This document shows, piece after piece, positions 46,368 through 58,568 of a DNA stretch of 64,000 nucleotides. Under the pieces are notes generated by a model. The model did not search any database, was not told where the DNA came from, and worked only from the letters and a program-made list of their open reading frames with translations. Every line of letters begins with the position of its first letter. Position 1 is the first letter of the stretch. The position numbers and the translations under genes are program-made. This DNA is from Adenanthera pavonina (Eukaryota > Streptophyta > Magnoliopsida > Fabales > Fabaceae): the NCBI GenBank assembly GCA_026686845.1, contig JAIVEN010000014.1, positions 7,736,001 to 7,800,000 on the forward strand. Direction: 5' to 3'.

Positions 46368-46815
46368 CTTTGGGCGAACCCAGTTATCATAAGAAAACGC
46401 GAAAATGGACAGAACCTTAATCCCCCAAGCTACAGCACAGATCAGTAATCCTCCTCAGCGAATGCACGCCGGCTTGGTAACCAGCTGACGGCGGCATCCC
46501 GCGCATCTTAGCCCACCTACCATTTCCATCCATAATCACCGCCACGTGCTTGGGCATCAGATCCGGCCGCAGCTCCGGCGGCAATGGCTCCTTCTCCGGC
46601 GAGGATCCGGAAGCGGCGGCTCCGTCGTTGGGCTCGCCCTGGACCTCGACTGCCACATTTGGCGGAGGAAGTGCAATACTGCGACTTCGAAGATTGGGAA
46701 TGAGTGGGAGGGAGGGAAATCGGTGTGTTTGGGAATGGGCAGAAGTAGGAGTGTGAGGTTTGGGAATAGGAGTTAGAGCATTCTCCACGGAAATAGGAAG
46801 CCTCCGTAGGAACAT
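46368..46815 (-). pseudogene. cis-prenyltransferase first exon, array copy 0 (frameshifted)
   Basis: From ATG 46815 the frame gives a Ser/Pro-rich plastid-type leader of about 85 residues, then the catalytic region I, MPKHVAVIMDGNGRWAK, and AGVHSLRRITDLCC. One extra base in the run agcttgggggatt shifts the frame, giving a stop at 46417. In the next frame the family sequence resumes (IKVLSIFAFSYDNWVRPK) up to a GT donor at 46368. A TATA-like TATAAATA lies on the minus strand about 90 bp upstream of the ATG (46905-46912). Region I shows GYQAG where the family usually has GHxAG. It is the most likely partner of the 3' remnant at 43.5 kb. Confidence 0.85.
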
Positions 46816-47754
46816 GGTATTCCTGGTTCGGGATACGAGTGGGTGTGCATTGGCGCCCAGGAAAGACGTTGAGATTTGGGTTCGTTTCAGTTAGGGGAGG
46901 CCTTTATTTATAAAGAAGTTGCTGCGGCCAGAAATGATGTCATACACTAAATCGGAAATATCGCGAGATCGACATTTTAAATTTTAATTTGAAGTTTTTA
47001 GCTAAGCCGGACTGTCTGCACAAACCCATTTTTATTTATATATTTATAAAAATGAATGAAGTAAAGAATAAAAGAATGAACGAGTTTAATTATGAAATAT
47101 GAATTCCATATACATACATAGTTTCTTATGTTATTACTAATATATAAATGGAAAAAATTTAGTTTAATTTTCATTAAAAATAAGTCATATTATCCATAAG
47201 TTTTAAATATTAATTTTCTAAAAATTTTATATTTTATATATTGATATTATTATTAATTAGACAAGGGTATCATGTGTTGTAGAGAGTAAAGTGCATTGCA
47301 CTTAGATAATGATGCTTTCGATTATCTATTTATTTTTATATATTTCTGTTGGCAAGAAAAAAGCTTTAATATATTTCTTACTTCAAATATATGTGTGTGT
47401 AAATACGAAGGTGTGCAAAATAGCAGGCAATGAATGGTCCACCTTCTCCGTAATCCAGCCAGAGATAGGAGAAAATAATTCATGCAATTCACTATACCTT
47501 TGCAGAGTACATAGTGTATATATAGTCAGAAAATAGGGTTAAAGTAGGACATGTGGCAACAGAAAATTACAGAGGGATAAGAAGGAATCAAATGTTAAAA
47601 TAAAAGAGAAAAGTTATTTAATAATTTCTCATGCTGATATGGATTTTGATACTGTATTATAGGCTTCATCATGGGCTTTGTTGTTTGCTGGACCATATGT
47701 CCTAACACTCAAGAGGGGCTATTTTTCCAATAGCTCCAAAACTTATCTATATTT
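46816..47754. promoter_or_regulatory. CPT promoter region, array copy 0
   Basis: This is the upstream flank of the minus-strand CPT exon, conserved with some divergence at 52482-53416 and 60153-61087. It includes the TATA-like box near 46905. No gene lies in it. Its conservation reflects duplication, so it is not by itself evidence of function. Confidence 0.55.
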
Positions 47755-47925
47755 GATAGGCATATTTGTATTATTTTTCATATTTACATAAATTTATCTC
47801 TATAAGAATTTCCCGCTTCAGGCTCCATTATATCTCATGTGAAAACCCATTATTGTTTGGTTTCGAATGACAACACAAGCAACAGAATATACAGAAAACC
47901 ACATTTACAAATAAATAAAAAGTCA

Positions 47926-48903
47926 AAGTTATCTTCTGGTAGAATTCTCTCCAGAGTCTTTTCCTCTACCCTCTTTCCACTCATTTACTCCTAGACCTTT
48001 GCCTTTCACCTTTTGCTTTCCGTCACTTTCCTCCTCTTTCTTTCACTTTCCTTCTCTAGCTCTTCTTTGTTGCATGCATCCTCTGTTGGATGCCTTTTTA
48101 TTCGTGTCTTAAGTTCTTGTTAAGCATCCTTTCCTTTTCTCTGTTCCTTTTTAGGCTTTTCACCTTTCTTGGCATCTTTCAGTTTGTGGACCCTTTTCCT
48201 TATGGCAGCTTTTCTAAGGTTTTGTAGGGGATACGGACGGTTGGACAGCAGTATGGCGGGATCTGAATCTCCAAGTGATACTATTGGTTACTCGGGTCAT
48301 CCTTTCCATCAATATCAGTTCCCTCATACTGGACCCGAGGTAACTTTCCCTGCACCTACGGTGGCTGGTTATAAAGAATACTTGCATGCATGAGTGTCTT
48401 TTTGGTGTTCTCATGGATACTAAAGTCATTTCTTCCAAGGACATGCAAGGTATTATTGTTCAAACTTGGCATCTTCAAGGTTATGTTAGGGTTAAGAGTA
48501 GGGTTCGGAATGTCTACCTCTTTCATTTTGATCAACCTCAAGATCGGTACTTTATTTTGCAAAATGGACCTTGGTCGATTGCCAATATGCTCATGCATAC
48601 GATTGCATGGGAACGTAATATCATACCAAGGCAGATAAGGGTGGATAAATTTCCTGTTTTGGTTCAACTTTGGGATTTACCGCTTGATTATTTCAATCTT
48701 CAGTCCAAAGAATTAAAAATCAAATCAATCATTAAATCGGTTAATGTATTAGTTCAAAGTTTAGTGGTTGGATACTGATGTCAAACTAGGATTGAACCAG
48801 TGATAATTAAATATATTTAAACTACATATTTTATAAAGTTTAAATTCATTTTGCGTCATTTTTTAAAAAAAAATTTCCTCAAGTCTTCTCTTTACGTGCT
48901 ATA
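47926..48903 (+). mobile_element. LINE (non-LTR retrotransposon) 5' part, copy 0
   Basis: This is inserted in the left half of the AIRP2-intron-like segment; the target sequence aaataaataaaaagtca (47909-47925) reappears as aaataaataaagtca at the 3' end of the LINE copy at 58003-58017. ORF1 begins at about 48254 (MAGSESPSDTIGYSG) and contains a DUF4283-like domain at 48386-48778 (ECLFGVLMDTKVIS, DRYFILQNGPWSIAN, RVDKFPVLVQLWDLP), out of frame with its start. The copy is cut at 48903 by an LTR-like sequence. Confidence 0.75.
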
Positions 48904-50350
48904 TGTAATATCCCAATTTTTCATGTATGGATATTATGATTAGATAATATTATAAATGATATTAATTTGTTTGGGATTAATTTATGATGATTGGAGAAGC
49001 TTGAATATTTAATTAAATTAGTTTAAGGTCCCAAATATCCTAAAATATATAAAAAAAAAAAGAGGCTTAAAAAGGGATAAATTATTATTTACAATAAGAT
49101 AAAGAAAATAATATTTTAAATACTCCGGTGCAGGTTAAAAGTATAAGTGATACTGGTTATGTGGGCTCTGAGAGGAAAAAGTATAAATCTACTAAAAGGT
49201 GGGTCCCACATAAATAGTAAATATCGGAAGAGATGAATAGTAAAAAAGTAAGTAAGATAGGTGGACCCTATATAAAAAAGTAAAAGAGTAAGGTAATGGG
49301 TCCCATAGATAAAATAAATAAAAAGGTCACTGAGTATAATAGAAAATTCAGTTCAAAAAGTACTCAAAACAGAGTCAAATTTATCTGTGAAAGTAAAAAG
49401 TACACTATCTATTTTTTCTGATTTGAGATAAAGTAATGAGAGAAAAGTTAGATATTTTTGCCATTCCCTACTCTCTCACATGCCCAAAAATATCTAGGGG
49501 TATAATGAGTAATTAATATATTAAATGTGAGAATAATTGTGAACCATCAGATTAAATCTCGATTTGGCGGTCCATAACTATCAGACCTTCCTATAAATAC
49601 CCCCACCCCTTCCCTTATTTTTCACACACACTCACGCACAAAGAGAGAGGGAGAGCATGAGAGAGGGAAAAAGAAGAGGAACGAGGAAGAAAAAGAAGGA
49701 AAAAGAAAGAGGAAGAAAAAGAATAAAGAAGGAAGGAGGAAGGAAAGGAAGGAAAAAAAGGGTCTTCTGAAGCAAGCTCCTACTCTATATCTTTTCTAGA
49801 TTTTCTCTTTATTTAAACTCCTACTCTAGATCTCTTCTAGATTTCCTTTTTATTTAGTCTAAGATTAGTTAGAATTTAAGCTATTTTTCCTCCATCTTGT
49901 TCTTCTATTTGGATCAAGACATAATTCTAAGGAAATAGTTTATGGTTCATGATTGAGTTAAGTTTATATGATGATAATAAATTATTAAGTAAGATTTAAT
50001 GATGCTTTAGGCTTCAATGAAGTTAAGAAAGTGATCTAAAGTTAAATGAAAGCAAGGTTTAAAGAAAAGTTAGTAAAACTTCAAGGTAGTCTCTTACTCT
50101 TACTTTATGTTATTGCTTATAAATGTTTTATATGTTATAATGATTTGTAAATGATGTCATGTTGCTGTTATAAATGCTTTTCTATTATTGGTGGCTATTT
50201 TATATTAAGAGCTAAGCCCCAGGATGCCCACTTACTAAGCTGTTATGCTGTCGAAATTTTTTAGACAACATACAAATTTTGATGACTTAATGAAAATATA
50301 TTATGTTTTCAAATATTTTTGTGATGATATGATGGCATACGCAAGTTAAC
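48904..50350 (+). mobile_element. LTR-like fragment (probable Gypsy solo or truncated LTR)
   Basis: It replaces the rest of LINE copy 0. It starts TGTAATATCCCAATTTTTC, a typical plant LTR start, and has a TATA box (ctataaatac, 49591-49600) followed by a purine-rich leader of GA/GGAA repeats at 49630-49760, as expected for a U3-R-U5 layout. I found no matching target duplication and no clear right terminus, so it is likely truncated. There is no coding capacity. Confidence 0.5.
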
Positions 50351-50476
50351 TACTGACATTTATGACTGCAGCCTGCCTGCTGCATGTCAGAACAAAATTT
50401 ACATATCTAAAAAATCAAGTGAACAACTGAACATTTTAAGCTAGGCATCATATTTCTAACATTTCAAAGCAACATA

Positions 50477-50896
50477 GTGTCAGCTTGGATTAGTGTTAGA
50501 CAAAAATGATTTCGATAAAAGAGATTTTGAAAATTGATTTTGATTTAAAGTAAGTTTGGTTTATCATAATTTCTATCTAGAATTTTTTTAAAAAATGATT
50601 TTGAGAAAATTGACTTGGATATTATTTATAAAATCATTTTTAAATTTTAAATATTTGCAATTAAATTATTTTTTAAAATAAACATTTTTATTAAATACTT
50701 AAAACCAACAAAAGTGATTCTTTCAAATAAAAAAGCAAGAAAATTTCGCTTTTACAAAATCACGATATAACTGTAAAATTTCAGTATACAGTGATTGTTA
50801 AACTTTTATTCAAATAGCCTTACATGGCTATAAAAGTGATTATAGTTACACAGAAGTGATTTTTGAAAATTCCACCGCTTATCCAATTTGGCACAC
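50477..50896. mobile_element. MITE in the array, copy 1
   Basis: It interrupts the right half of the AIRP2-intron-like segment. The intact site is aacatagacactcaattataag at 30740; here aacata is followed by about 420 bp and then atatacacacaattataag. The ends gtgtcagcttggat and, in reverse complement, gtgtgccaaattggat are imperfect inverted termini. The interior has repeated aaaagtgatt motifs in both orientations. The superfamily is not assigned. Confidence 0.7.
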
Positions 50897-51730
50897 ATAT
50901 ACACACAATTATAAGATTTTAGAAAAAATGACAAAAATGCATGTAACCCCCTTGAACTTCAGGTTAGATACGTGTAACCTCTCAACTTTAAAAGTTTAAA
51001 AATCACACCTTCATCTTTCAAATATGGGCCATTAACCCCTGCTGTTAAAATGGCTGTAAATTTAACAAAGTTTATCAAACTAATACAAACATTTAAACCA
51101 AATGACATGGAATTTTGAGTGTGTTAATATTTTTATCAAATTATCCTCACATAAAACGCATAGCATCTTAAAGGGGTGATTTTGTCATTCTAGAAAAGCA
51201 TTCCCAGTTTCACTTCTTTCAGCATATCTCTTCAACGGTGTCTTTATCTCTCTCCCCTGCTGACTTCTTCATGACTCTGGTTTGATTGTGATGAAAGGAA
51301 AAAGATAACGGAAATGGGACACTTTCGGATTGAATTTACAAGCAAGAAGATGATCTCTTATGTCATTATCGAAAAAAGCTGAAGCATACATTGAAGAATA
51401 AAGAGTTGGTCTGCCAGAGGAAGATTTATTTAATCTTTTCGTTTTAGGAGTAGCATCGAAACATTTATTTAATATTTTCATGGTGCTATCAGTTATGACC
51501 CATGCATCAAAAGTCTAGACATCTTTGCTTTCAAGTTGCTATCAGTTACAGCAAGGAGTTTTCAGTTTTGCTGCCTTGTGAGACACTCCAAACAAAGTGC
51601 TCCAATATTTTCATGGGTGCTTCGATCTTCGCTCAATTTCCTCAGTTTCAACAAAATCTTATAGAGAACAAGACCATTTTCTCGGGTGGCTCTGTCTGGA
51701 GGGGTAATCGGGTTTTGCCATATTCCTAGG
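50897..51730. other. Array spacer, copy 1
   Basis: This is a non-repetitive spacer between the MITE and the CPT exon. It has two small frames I do not recognise, 70 codons at 51269-51481 (minus) and 75 codons at 51502-51729 (plus), neither with a known motif. The stretch left of about 51125 differs from its partner at 58.6-58.8 kb at many sites; everything right of it is almost identical. Confidence 0.5.
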
Positions 51731-52033
51731 GCTTAATATATACATAGTTTTTTGCCAAGTAAAACTTGGCATGTAGAATTGTAGATGCCAAATAACAGAT
51801 GCATATATATTATCGGAAATAAAAATTATATTTACTAATTGAAGAATACAAGTTACCGCCAATTAGACAGTCAAACGTATCTTTTTTTTTTTTTTTATAC
51901 AAGTTAAGACGAGAAATATGCATATCTTCTTGCCAAGAAATGCACTGAAAAAGGGTCCCAATGCTATCAAAGCTATATTCAAACACAGGTAGCTGCCAAT
52001 TAAGATGAAGACGAAATCGGAAAAGGAACTAAC

Positions 52034-52481
52034 CTTTGGGCGAACCCAATTATCATAAGAAAACGCGAAAATGGACAGAACCTTAATCCCCCAAGCTACA
52101 GCACAGATCAGTAATCCTCCTCAGCGAATGCACGCCGGCTTGGTAACCAGCTGACGGCGGCATTCCCCGCATCTTAGCCCACCTACCATTTCCATCCATA
52201 ATCACCGCCACGTGCTTGGGCATCAGATCCGGCTGCAGCTCCGGCGGCAATGGCTCCTTCTCCCGCGAGGATCCGGAAGCGGCGGCTCCGTCGTTGGGTT
52301 CGCCCTGGACCTCGACAGCCACATTTGGCGGAGGAAGTGCAATACTGCGACTTCGAAGATTGGGAAGGAGTGGAAGGGAGGGGAATCGGTGTGTTTGGGA
52401 ATGGGCAGAAGTAGGAGTGTGAGGTTTGGGAATAGGAGTTAGAGCATTCTCCACGGAAATAGGAAGCCTCCGTAGGAACAT
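52034..52481 (-). pseudogene. cis-prenyltransferase first exon, array copy 1 (frameshifted)
   Basis: This has the same length and layout as the exon at 46368-46815: plastid-type leader, MPKHVAVIMDGNGRWAK, and the identical extra-base frameshift before IKVLSIFAF, giving a stop at 52083. A longer frame opens at 52514, but MFLRRLPIS at 52481 is the start shared with copy 0. A TATA-like box is at 52569-52576 on the minus strand. No downstream CPT exons exist in the unit, so it is a 5' fragment only. Confidence 0.85.
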
Positions 52482-53575
52482 GGTATTCCTGGTTCGGGAT
52501 ACGAGTGTGTGCATTGGGGCCCCGGAAAGACGTTGAGATTTGGATTCGTTTCAGTTTGGCGAGGCCTTTATTTATAAAGAAGTTGCTGCGGCCAGAAATT
52601 ATCATACACTAAAACGGAATTATCGCGAGGTCTACATTTTAAATTTTAATTTGAAGTTTTTAGCTAAGCCGGACTCTCTGCACAAACCCATTTTTATTTA
52701 TATATTTATAAAAATGAATGAAGTAAAGAATAAAAGAATGAACGAGTTTAATTATGAAATATGAATTCCATATACATACATATTTTCTTATGTTATTACT
52801 AATATATAAATGGAAAAAATTTAGTTTAATTTTCATTTTAAAATTTGAAACATAAGTCATATTATCCATAATTTTTAAATATTAATTTTTAAAAAATGTG
52901 ATATTATTATTAATTAGAAAAGGGTATCATGTGTTGTTGTGTTGTAGAAAGTAAAGTGAGTTGCACTTAGATAATGATGCTTTTGATAATATATTTACTT
53001 TTATATATTTCTGTTGACAAGAAAAAAGCTTTAATATATTTCTTACTTCAAATATATGTGCGCGCAAATACGAAGGTGTGCAAATAGCAGGCAATGAATG
53101 GCCCACCTTCTCAGTAATCCAGCCAGAGATAGGAGAAAATAATTCATTCAATTCACTGTACCTTTGCAGAGTACACAGTGTATATGTAGTCAGAAGATAG
53201 GGTTAAGGCAGGACACGTGGTAACAGAAAATTACAGAGGGATAAGAGGAGTCAAATGATAAAATAAAAGAGAAAAGTTATTTAATAATTTTTTTTTGCTG
53301 ATATGGATTTTAAAGCTGTATCATATACTTCATCATGGGCTTTGTTGTCTGCTGGACCGTATGTCCTAACACGCAGGAGGGGCTATTTTTACAATAGCTC
53401 CAAAATTTATGTATATTTGATAGGTAAATTTGTATTATTTTTCATATTTAAATAAATTTATCTCTATAAGAATTTCCCGCTTCAGGCTCCCTTATATCTC
53501 ATGTGAAATCCCATTATTGTTTGGTTTGGAACGACAACACGAGCAAAAAAAAATATACAAAAAATCGCCTTTACA

Positions 53576-53759
53576 AATTTTCAGAGAACCTATTTGATTT
53601 ATTTTTTATCTTTTAATAAATCAAATCATGATTTATAATTATTATTTTTTTAAAATTATCTAAATAAGTTGTGTTCTCTATTTTTATCTAAATTTCATTT
53701 TTATAAATTGTGATTATTTTAAAAATCTTTTTATAAAAGGTAAACCAAACACGGCACAG
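53576..53759. other. AT-rich insertion next to LINE 5' end
   Basis: About 184 bp are absent at the same place in copy 0, where the segment passes straight into LINE sequence. It ends taaaccaaacacggcac, a string typical of plant MITE termini. The left end is not clear. It replaced the first 30 or so bases of the LINE. Confidence 0.4.
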
Positions 53760-55742
53760 GGTCTTTTCCTCTACCCTCTTTCCACTCATTTACTCCTAGA
53801 CCTTCGCCTTTCACCTTTCGCTTTCCGTCACTTTCCTCTGTTTTCCTTCTCTAGCTCTTCTTTGTTGCATGCATCCTGTGTTGGATGCCTTTTTATTCGT
53901 GTCTTAAGTTCTTGTTAAGCATCCTTTCCTTTTCTCTGTTCCTTTTTAGGCTTTTCACCTTTCTTGGCATCTTTCAGTTTGTAGACCCTTATCCTTATGG
54001 CTGCTTTTCGAAGGTTTTGTAGGGGACACGGATGGTTGGACAGCAGTATGGCGGAATCTGAATCTCCAAGTGCAAGTATTGGTTACTCGGGTCATCCTTT
54101 TCATCAATGTCAGTTCCCTCATACTGGACCTGAGGTAACTTTTCCTGCATCTACGGTGGCTGGTTATAAAGAATACTTGCATGCATGACTGTCTTTTTGG
54201 TGTTCTCATGGATACTAAAGTCATTTCTTCCAAGGACATGCAAGGTATTATTGTTCAAGCTTGGCATCTTCAAGGTTATGTTAGGGTTAGGAGCAGGGTT
54301 CGGAATGTCTACCTCTTTCATTTTGATCACCCTCAAGATCGGTACTTTATTTTGCAAAATGGACCTTGGTCGATTGCCAATTAATATGCTCATGCATATG
54401 ATTGCATGGGAACGTAATATCACACCAAGGCTGATAAGGGTGGATAAATTTCCTGTTTTGGTTCAACTTTGGTATTTACAGCTTGATTATTTCAATCTTG
54501 GGACCAAAGAATTAAAAATCAGATCAATCATTAAACTCGTTAAATTAAACAGATTAAAGTATTAGTTCAAAGTTCGGTAGTTAGATAGTGATGTCAAATT
54601 AGGATTGAACGTGATAATTAAATATACTTAAATTATATATTTTATAAAGTTTAAATTCATTTTGCATCATTTTTAAAAAGAAATTTCCTCGAGTCTTCTT
54701 TTTATATGCTATATTTAATAAATACTGCTAATATTTAACAAATAAGTATATCAAATGGCCGAAGGTTCGCGGCCAGAGCCTAAACATATGTGTAGAATAT
54801 ATATTAAATATTGCCTATATTATACTAAAAGCAAGTTAAAGGATCCGTGGTCTTAATGCATAATCAAGTGCATAATAAACATCTCACCAAAAAAAAAAGT
54901 GCATAATAAGCATGGCTGGTGTGCTTTTAAACTTGACATTTCTAAGGCTTCTGATAAAGTTTCATGGACATTCTTGGAATCAATCTTAAAACACATGAGA
55001 CTCCCTACTAGATGGATTAATATGATGGAGTTGTGTTAGTCAACAGTTCTCTTTCAGCGGTCATTCAACTATTACAAGAACTTCGACAAAGGTGACCTTC
55101 TTTCTCCATATCTCTTCTTATTATGTGCTAATGTTCTTTCTTACATGATCATAAAGCAGGAAGAGGAAGAGTTATGTTGGAAAGGCATCAAGGTGTTTAA
55201 GGATTCTCTTCCGATTACTCACCCAACGTATGCAGATGATACCCTTCTATTCTTCAAGGATGATGGTAACACCTTACTCACTGTTCAGAAAGTTTTAAAT
55301 AAATATGCTTTTATTTCTGGACAGAAAATAAGAGTCATCTGGTTTTTAGTCCTTGCATTCCACAATATAGAAAGAAAGAAATAGCTGGTACTCTCTCTGC
55401 CAAGTTTGCAAATAAATTAGGGAAATACCTGGGGACATTCATGGATGTTGGAAGAGACAAGACCCATATTTATCTCGATGTTATTAACGGAGTGAATAAG
55501 AAACTTCAACTTTGGAAAGCACATTGTCTCTCTCAAGCGGGAAGATCCACTCTGATTAAATCATTTGTCAATTCTTTGGTTGTTTACCCTTTCTATTCTA
55601 TGCTTTTTCCTAAATGAGTTTGTGATAAAATTGACATGATTCTTGCTAATTTCTTCTGGGGATCTACATATGACCATAACATTTGCATATGTTGGCCTGG
55701 AGAAAGCTTAATTTGTTATAGCAAGGATGATGGGGTCTTGGT

Positions 55743-56345
55743 AAAGGTGTTCAAATATTTGGTTTGTTTCAGTTTCTGAAAATTGGGACCTTTTCGATTT
55801 TTTTAAGAAGTTAGTTTGATTTGGTTTTTAATCGATTTGTCTCATGTTAAATTGATTTTTTCTAAAAAAAAAGGTTCATTACTCTTGAAAAATTAAATTA
55901 ATTAGATTCTATAAAGATATTTTATGAACATAAATTATATCTAAATATTTTATTAAAATATGGATATTTTAAGTAAAAATTTTGTAATTTTTTTCACATA
56001 ATTATTTAATTTTTTGATAGATTCACATAATTAATTATAATAATACACCTATCTATATTTTTTCTCTCAAGCCAATAAATATGTTATAATCTTGGGTTTT
56101 TTTTATACATTATGTGTTGAGAGATTTATGTTAATGGGTAGTATAAAAAAAAGTTATACTGAATAAATATAGTATTTATATTAAAAAAATAGAAAAGTAT
56201 AATATATTTGGTTCAGGTTTTAAAGGCATAAAACCAAACCAAATCGATTCTACAACTACAAAAATCGAAATAAACCCTATTTTAATTCAATTTTGATTGA
56301 TTTCTATGTTCAGTTTAATTGATTAGAATTGTTTTTGAACATCCT
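55743..56345. mobile_element. MITE nested in LINE copy 1
   Basis: The inverted ends aaaggtgttcaaa (left) and, in reverse complement, aaggatgttcaaaaa (right) bound about 600 bp of AT-rich DNA with tttggtttg/ccaaaccaaa arms. The LINE sequence resumes after it, and ttgg on both sides may be part of a target duplication. The second copy starts at 63414 and runs off the window. Confidence 0.65.
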
Positions 56346-57104
56346 TGGATGTTGATTTTAAGCTCATGGAATGTTTCAATCACACACTCTTAGCTACACG
56401 CGTTTCGAGATTGATTTCTGCACCAAAGGACTTATTAGTTTCAAAAGTTTAAGGTCTGAAATACCAGCCTAATCATGATTCTGCATCTTTTCTTCATAGA
56501 TCAAATATGTCTTCGCATTTAAAGGGTATTCTCAAAACACAAGATATTGTTTTTGATAATATTGGTTGGATATTGGTTCAAGAAATAATATTTGTGCTTT
56601 TAATCACTTTTGGTGGAAGATGTAGCATGATCGCTCGATTACCTTTTCTACTTTGGGTGATCTTATTCTGCATGATTTTGGTTCTTGCAATTATAGGAGA
56701 TTAAAGGAGTTTTATTCTTCTAATGATGTTTCTGAAATTGCCAATTTTCCTTTGTCCTGTGTACCTGGATCGATGTTAAGATACAATGGTACGGAAGCCG
56801 GGTCTAAATGAGGTTTATTCTATTGCTAAAGCTTATGATCTTATGATAAGAAACCTGGTTTCTTATCATCCTCTAGTCTTTGATTAGAAGAAGCTTTGGG
56901 ACTTGAGATTGCTGGAACATTTTCTGCTTTTCATGTGGAAGCTTATTACTAATGCTTTACCTTTGTAGAGTACTCTAAACCAACATAATTTGGATATTTC
57001 CTCTTCTTGTCCATTTTGCGGTAATTCTGAAGAATCCAAGGAACATTTATTTGTTAATTGTCCTTTTGCCAGAGCTGTATAGTTTGGATTTGATCTAAGA
57101 TTTA

Positions 57105-57299
57105 GGCTAGATTTGGTACATGAAAAGGGTTTCATGAAACGGAGAATAAGAGAAAAATTCTTATAAAATTTATTTGGTACATATATATTATTTAAATTTT
57201 TTATGAATAAAAAATACCCTCCTCATGAAATCCTTCTCTCCTTTTACTTCTCTTTTTTTCATTTCCTTCAAAATGATTCATTCCTATGAGACATAGCAC
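57105..57299. mobile_element. Tourist-like MITE nested in LINE copy 1
   Basis: This resembles the MITE at 5825-6015: a terminus like ggctagatttggtacatga, then ggagaataagagaaaaattcttataaaa, tttggtacat and tttttatgaataaaa in the same order. The left flank is TTA; the right flank is less clear. About 195 bp. Confidence 0.6.
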
Positions 57300-58145
57300 T
57301 AGATCTTGTCAATTGCGTGTTGAATCTTTTAATGATTGGATTTACCAATTCTTTTGCAGCTTCTCATCCTTATTTGAATGTTCAAAGATCATAACTCTGT
57401 TTGATTATGTTTGGAAAAAAAAGGAATGATGTGGTCCATCACGATAAACAGCCTGATCCAATTCATGTAAATAACTCTGCAAGGTGGATTTACTATCATT
57501 ATCATTCTGCTTTAAAATATGAATTCCTTGCCAGTGGTTCATCAACATACATATGAACATCATCCTCCACTACTATACGGAAGGGAAGATTCTTGGAGGA
57601 TAGACATCAAGGCTCGAAAAGGGATCAAGACTATGGTATATGTTTAAATAACTTTTAGCCATCATACTCATAAAATGGCACGCGGATGTGGAGATATAAT
57701 TTTCTAAGGAACTTTGGTCGATGTCGGAGTCATCCGGAGGTTTTGAGAGGAGCTCTTTTCTGGATTCTTCACCAAGATTATGTTGTCTCTCCTCATTACT
57801 ATCCTATTTATATCTTTTCTAATTATACTACCTTTCATTTTATTTTTTTCTAAAGGAGGTTCTTTGCATTGGTATCTTCACTCTTCACCCTTTAGTGTTC
57901 GATATCAATAACCTCCTTAGAAATTTTAATCATTTCATCTTTGGTAATGACCATTAATTTTCCTCTCATTTAATATATATTATATCGTTTATGCAAAAAC
58001 ATAAATAAATAAAGTCATTTATGGCTGCAGCCTGCCTATTCAAGTAAGGCTGCATGTCAGAACAAAATTTACATATCTAAAAATCAAGTGAACAACTGAA
58101 CATTTTAAGCTAGGCATCATATTTCTAACATTTCAAAGCAACATA

Positions 58146-58568
58146 GTGTCAGCTTGGATTAGTGTTAGACAAAATGATTTCGATAAAAGAGATTTTGAAA
58201 ATTGATGATTTTGATTTAAAGTAAGTTTGGTTTATCATAATTTCTATCTAGAATTTTTTTTAAAAAAATGATTTTGAGAAAATTGACTCGGATATTATTT
58301 ATAAAATCATTTTTAAATTTTAAATATTTGCAATTAAATTATTTTTTAAAATAAATATTTTAATTAAATACTTAAAACCAACAAAAGTGATTCTTTCAAA
58401 TAAAAAAGCAAGAAAATTTCACTTTTACAAATCATGATATAACTGTAAAATTTCAGTATACCGTGATTTTTAAACTTTTATTCAAATAGCCTTACATGGT
58501 TATGAAAGTGATTATAGTTACACAGAAGTGATTTTTGAAAATTCCACCTCTTATCCAATTTGGCACAC
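58146..58568. mobile_element. MITE in the array, copy 2
   Basis: This is the same element and insertion site as 50477-50896, with several substitutions and indels between them. It therefore predates the most recent duplication and marks the older divergence left of the crossover point. Confidence 0.7.

Larger units (their letters stand above)
53760..58002 (+). mobile_element. LINE (L1-type non-LTR retrotransposon), copy 1, degenerate
   Basis: In order: pyrimidine-rich 5' leader; ORF1 at about 54050-54560 with a DUF4283-like domain broken by a stop and a 4-base insertion near 54381; RT from about 54900 (KLDISKASDKVSW, GDLLSPYLFLLC, HPTYADDTLLFF holding the YADD active site at 55227-55240); a thumb-like region to 55720; a MITE at 55743-56345; a zinc-binding RT-associated domain near 56885-57080 (LWDLRLLEHF, SCPFCGNSEESKEHLF); a Tourist-like MITE; a short A-rich 3' end at 57991-58013. 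The endonuclease and much of the RT are missing. Frames are broken throughout, so it is immobile. Confidence 0.82.

Noticed and set aside
51269..51729. Pair of small frames (70 and 75 codons) repeated in both units
   Set aside because: They are identical in the two units only because the units are near-identical DNA. There is no recognisable domain, so they are described only as part of the spacer.
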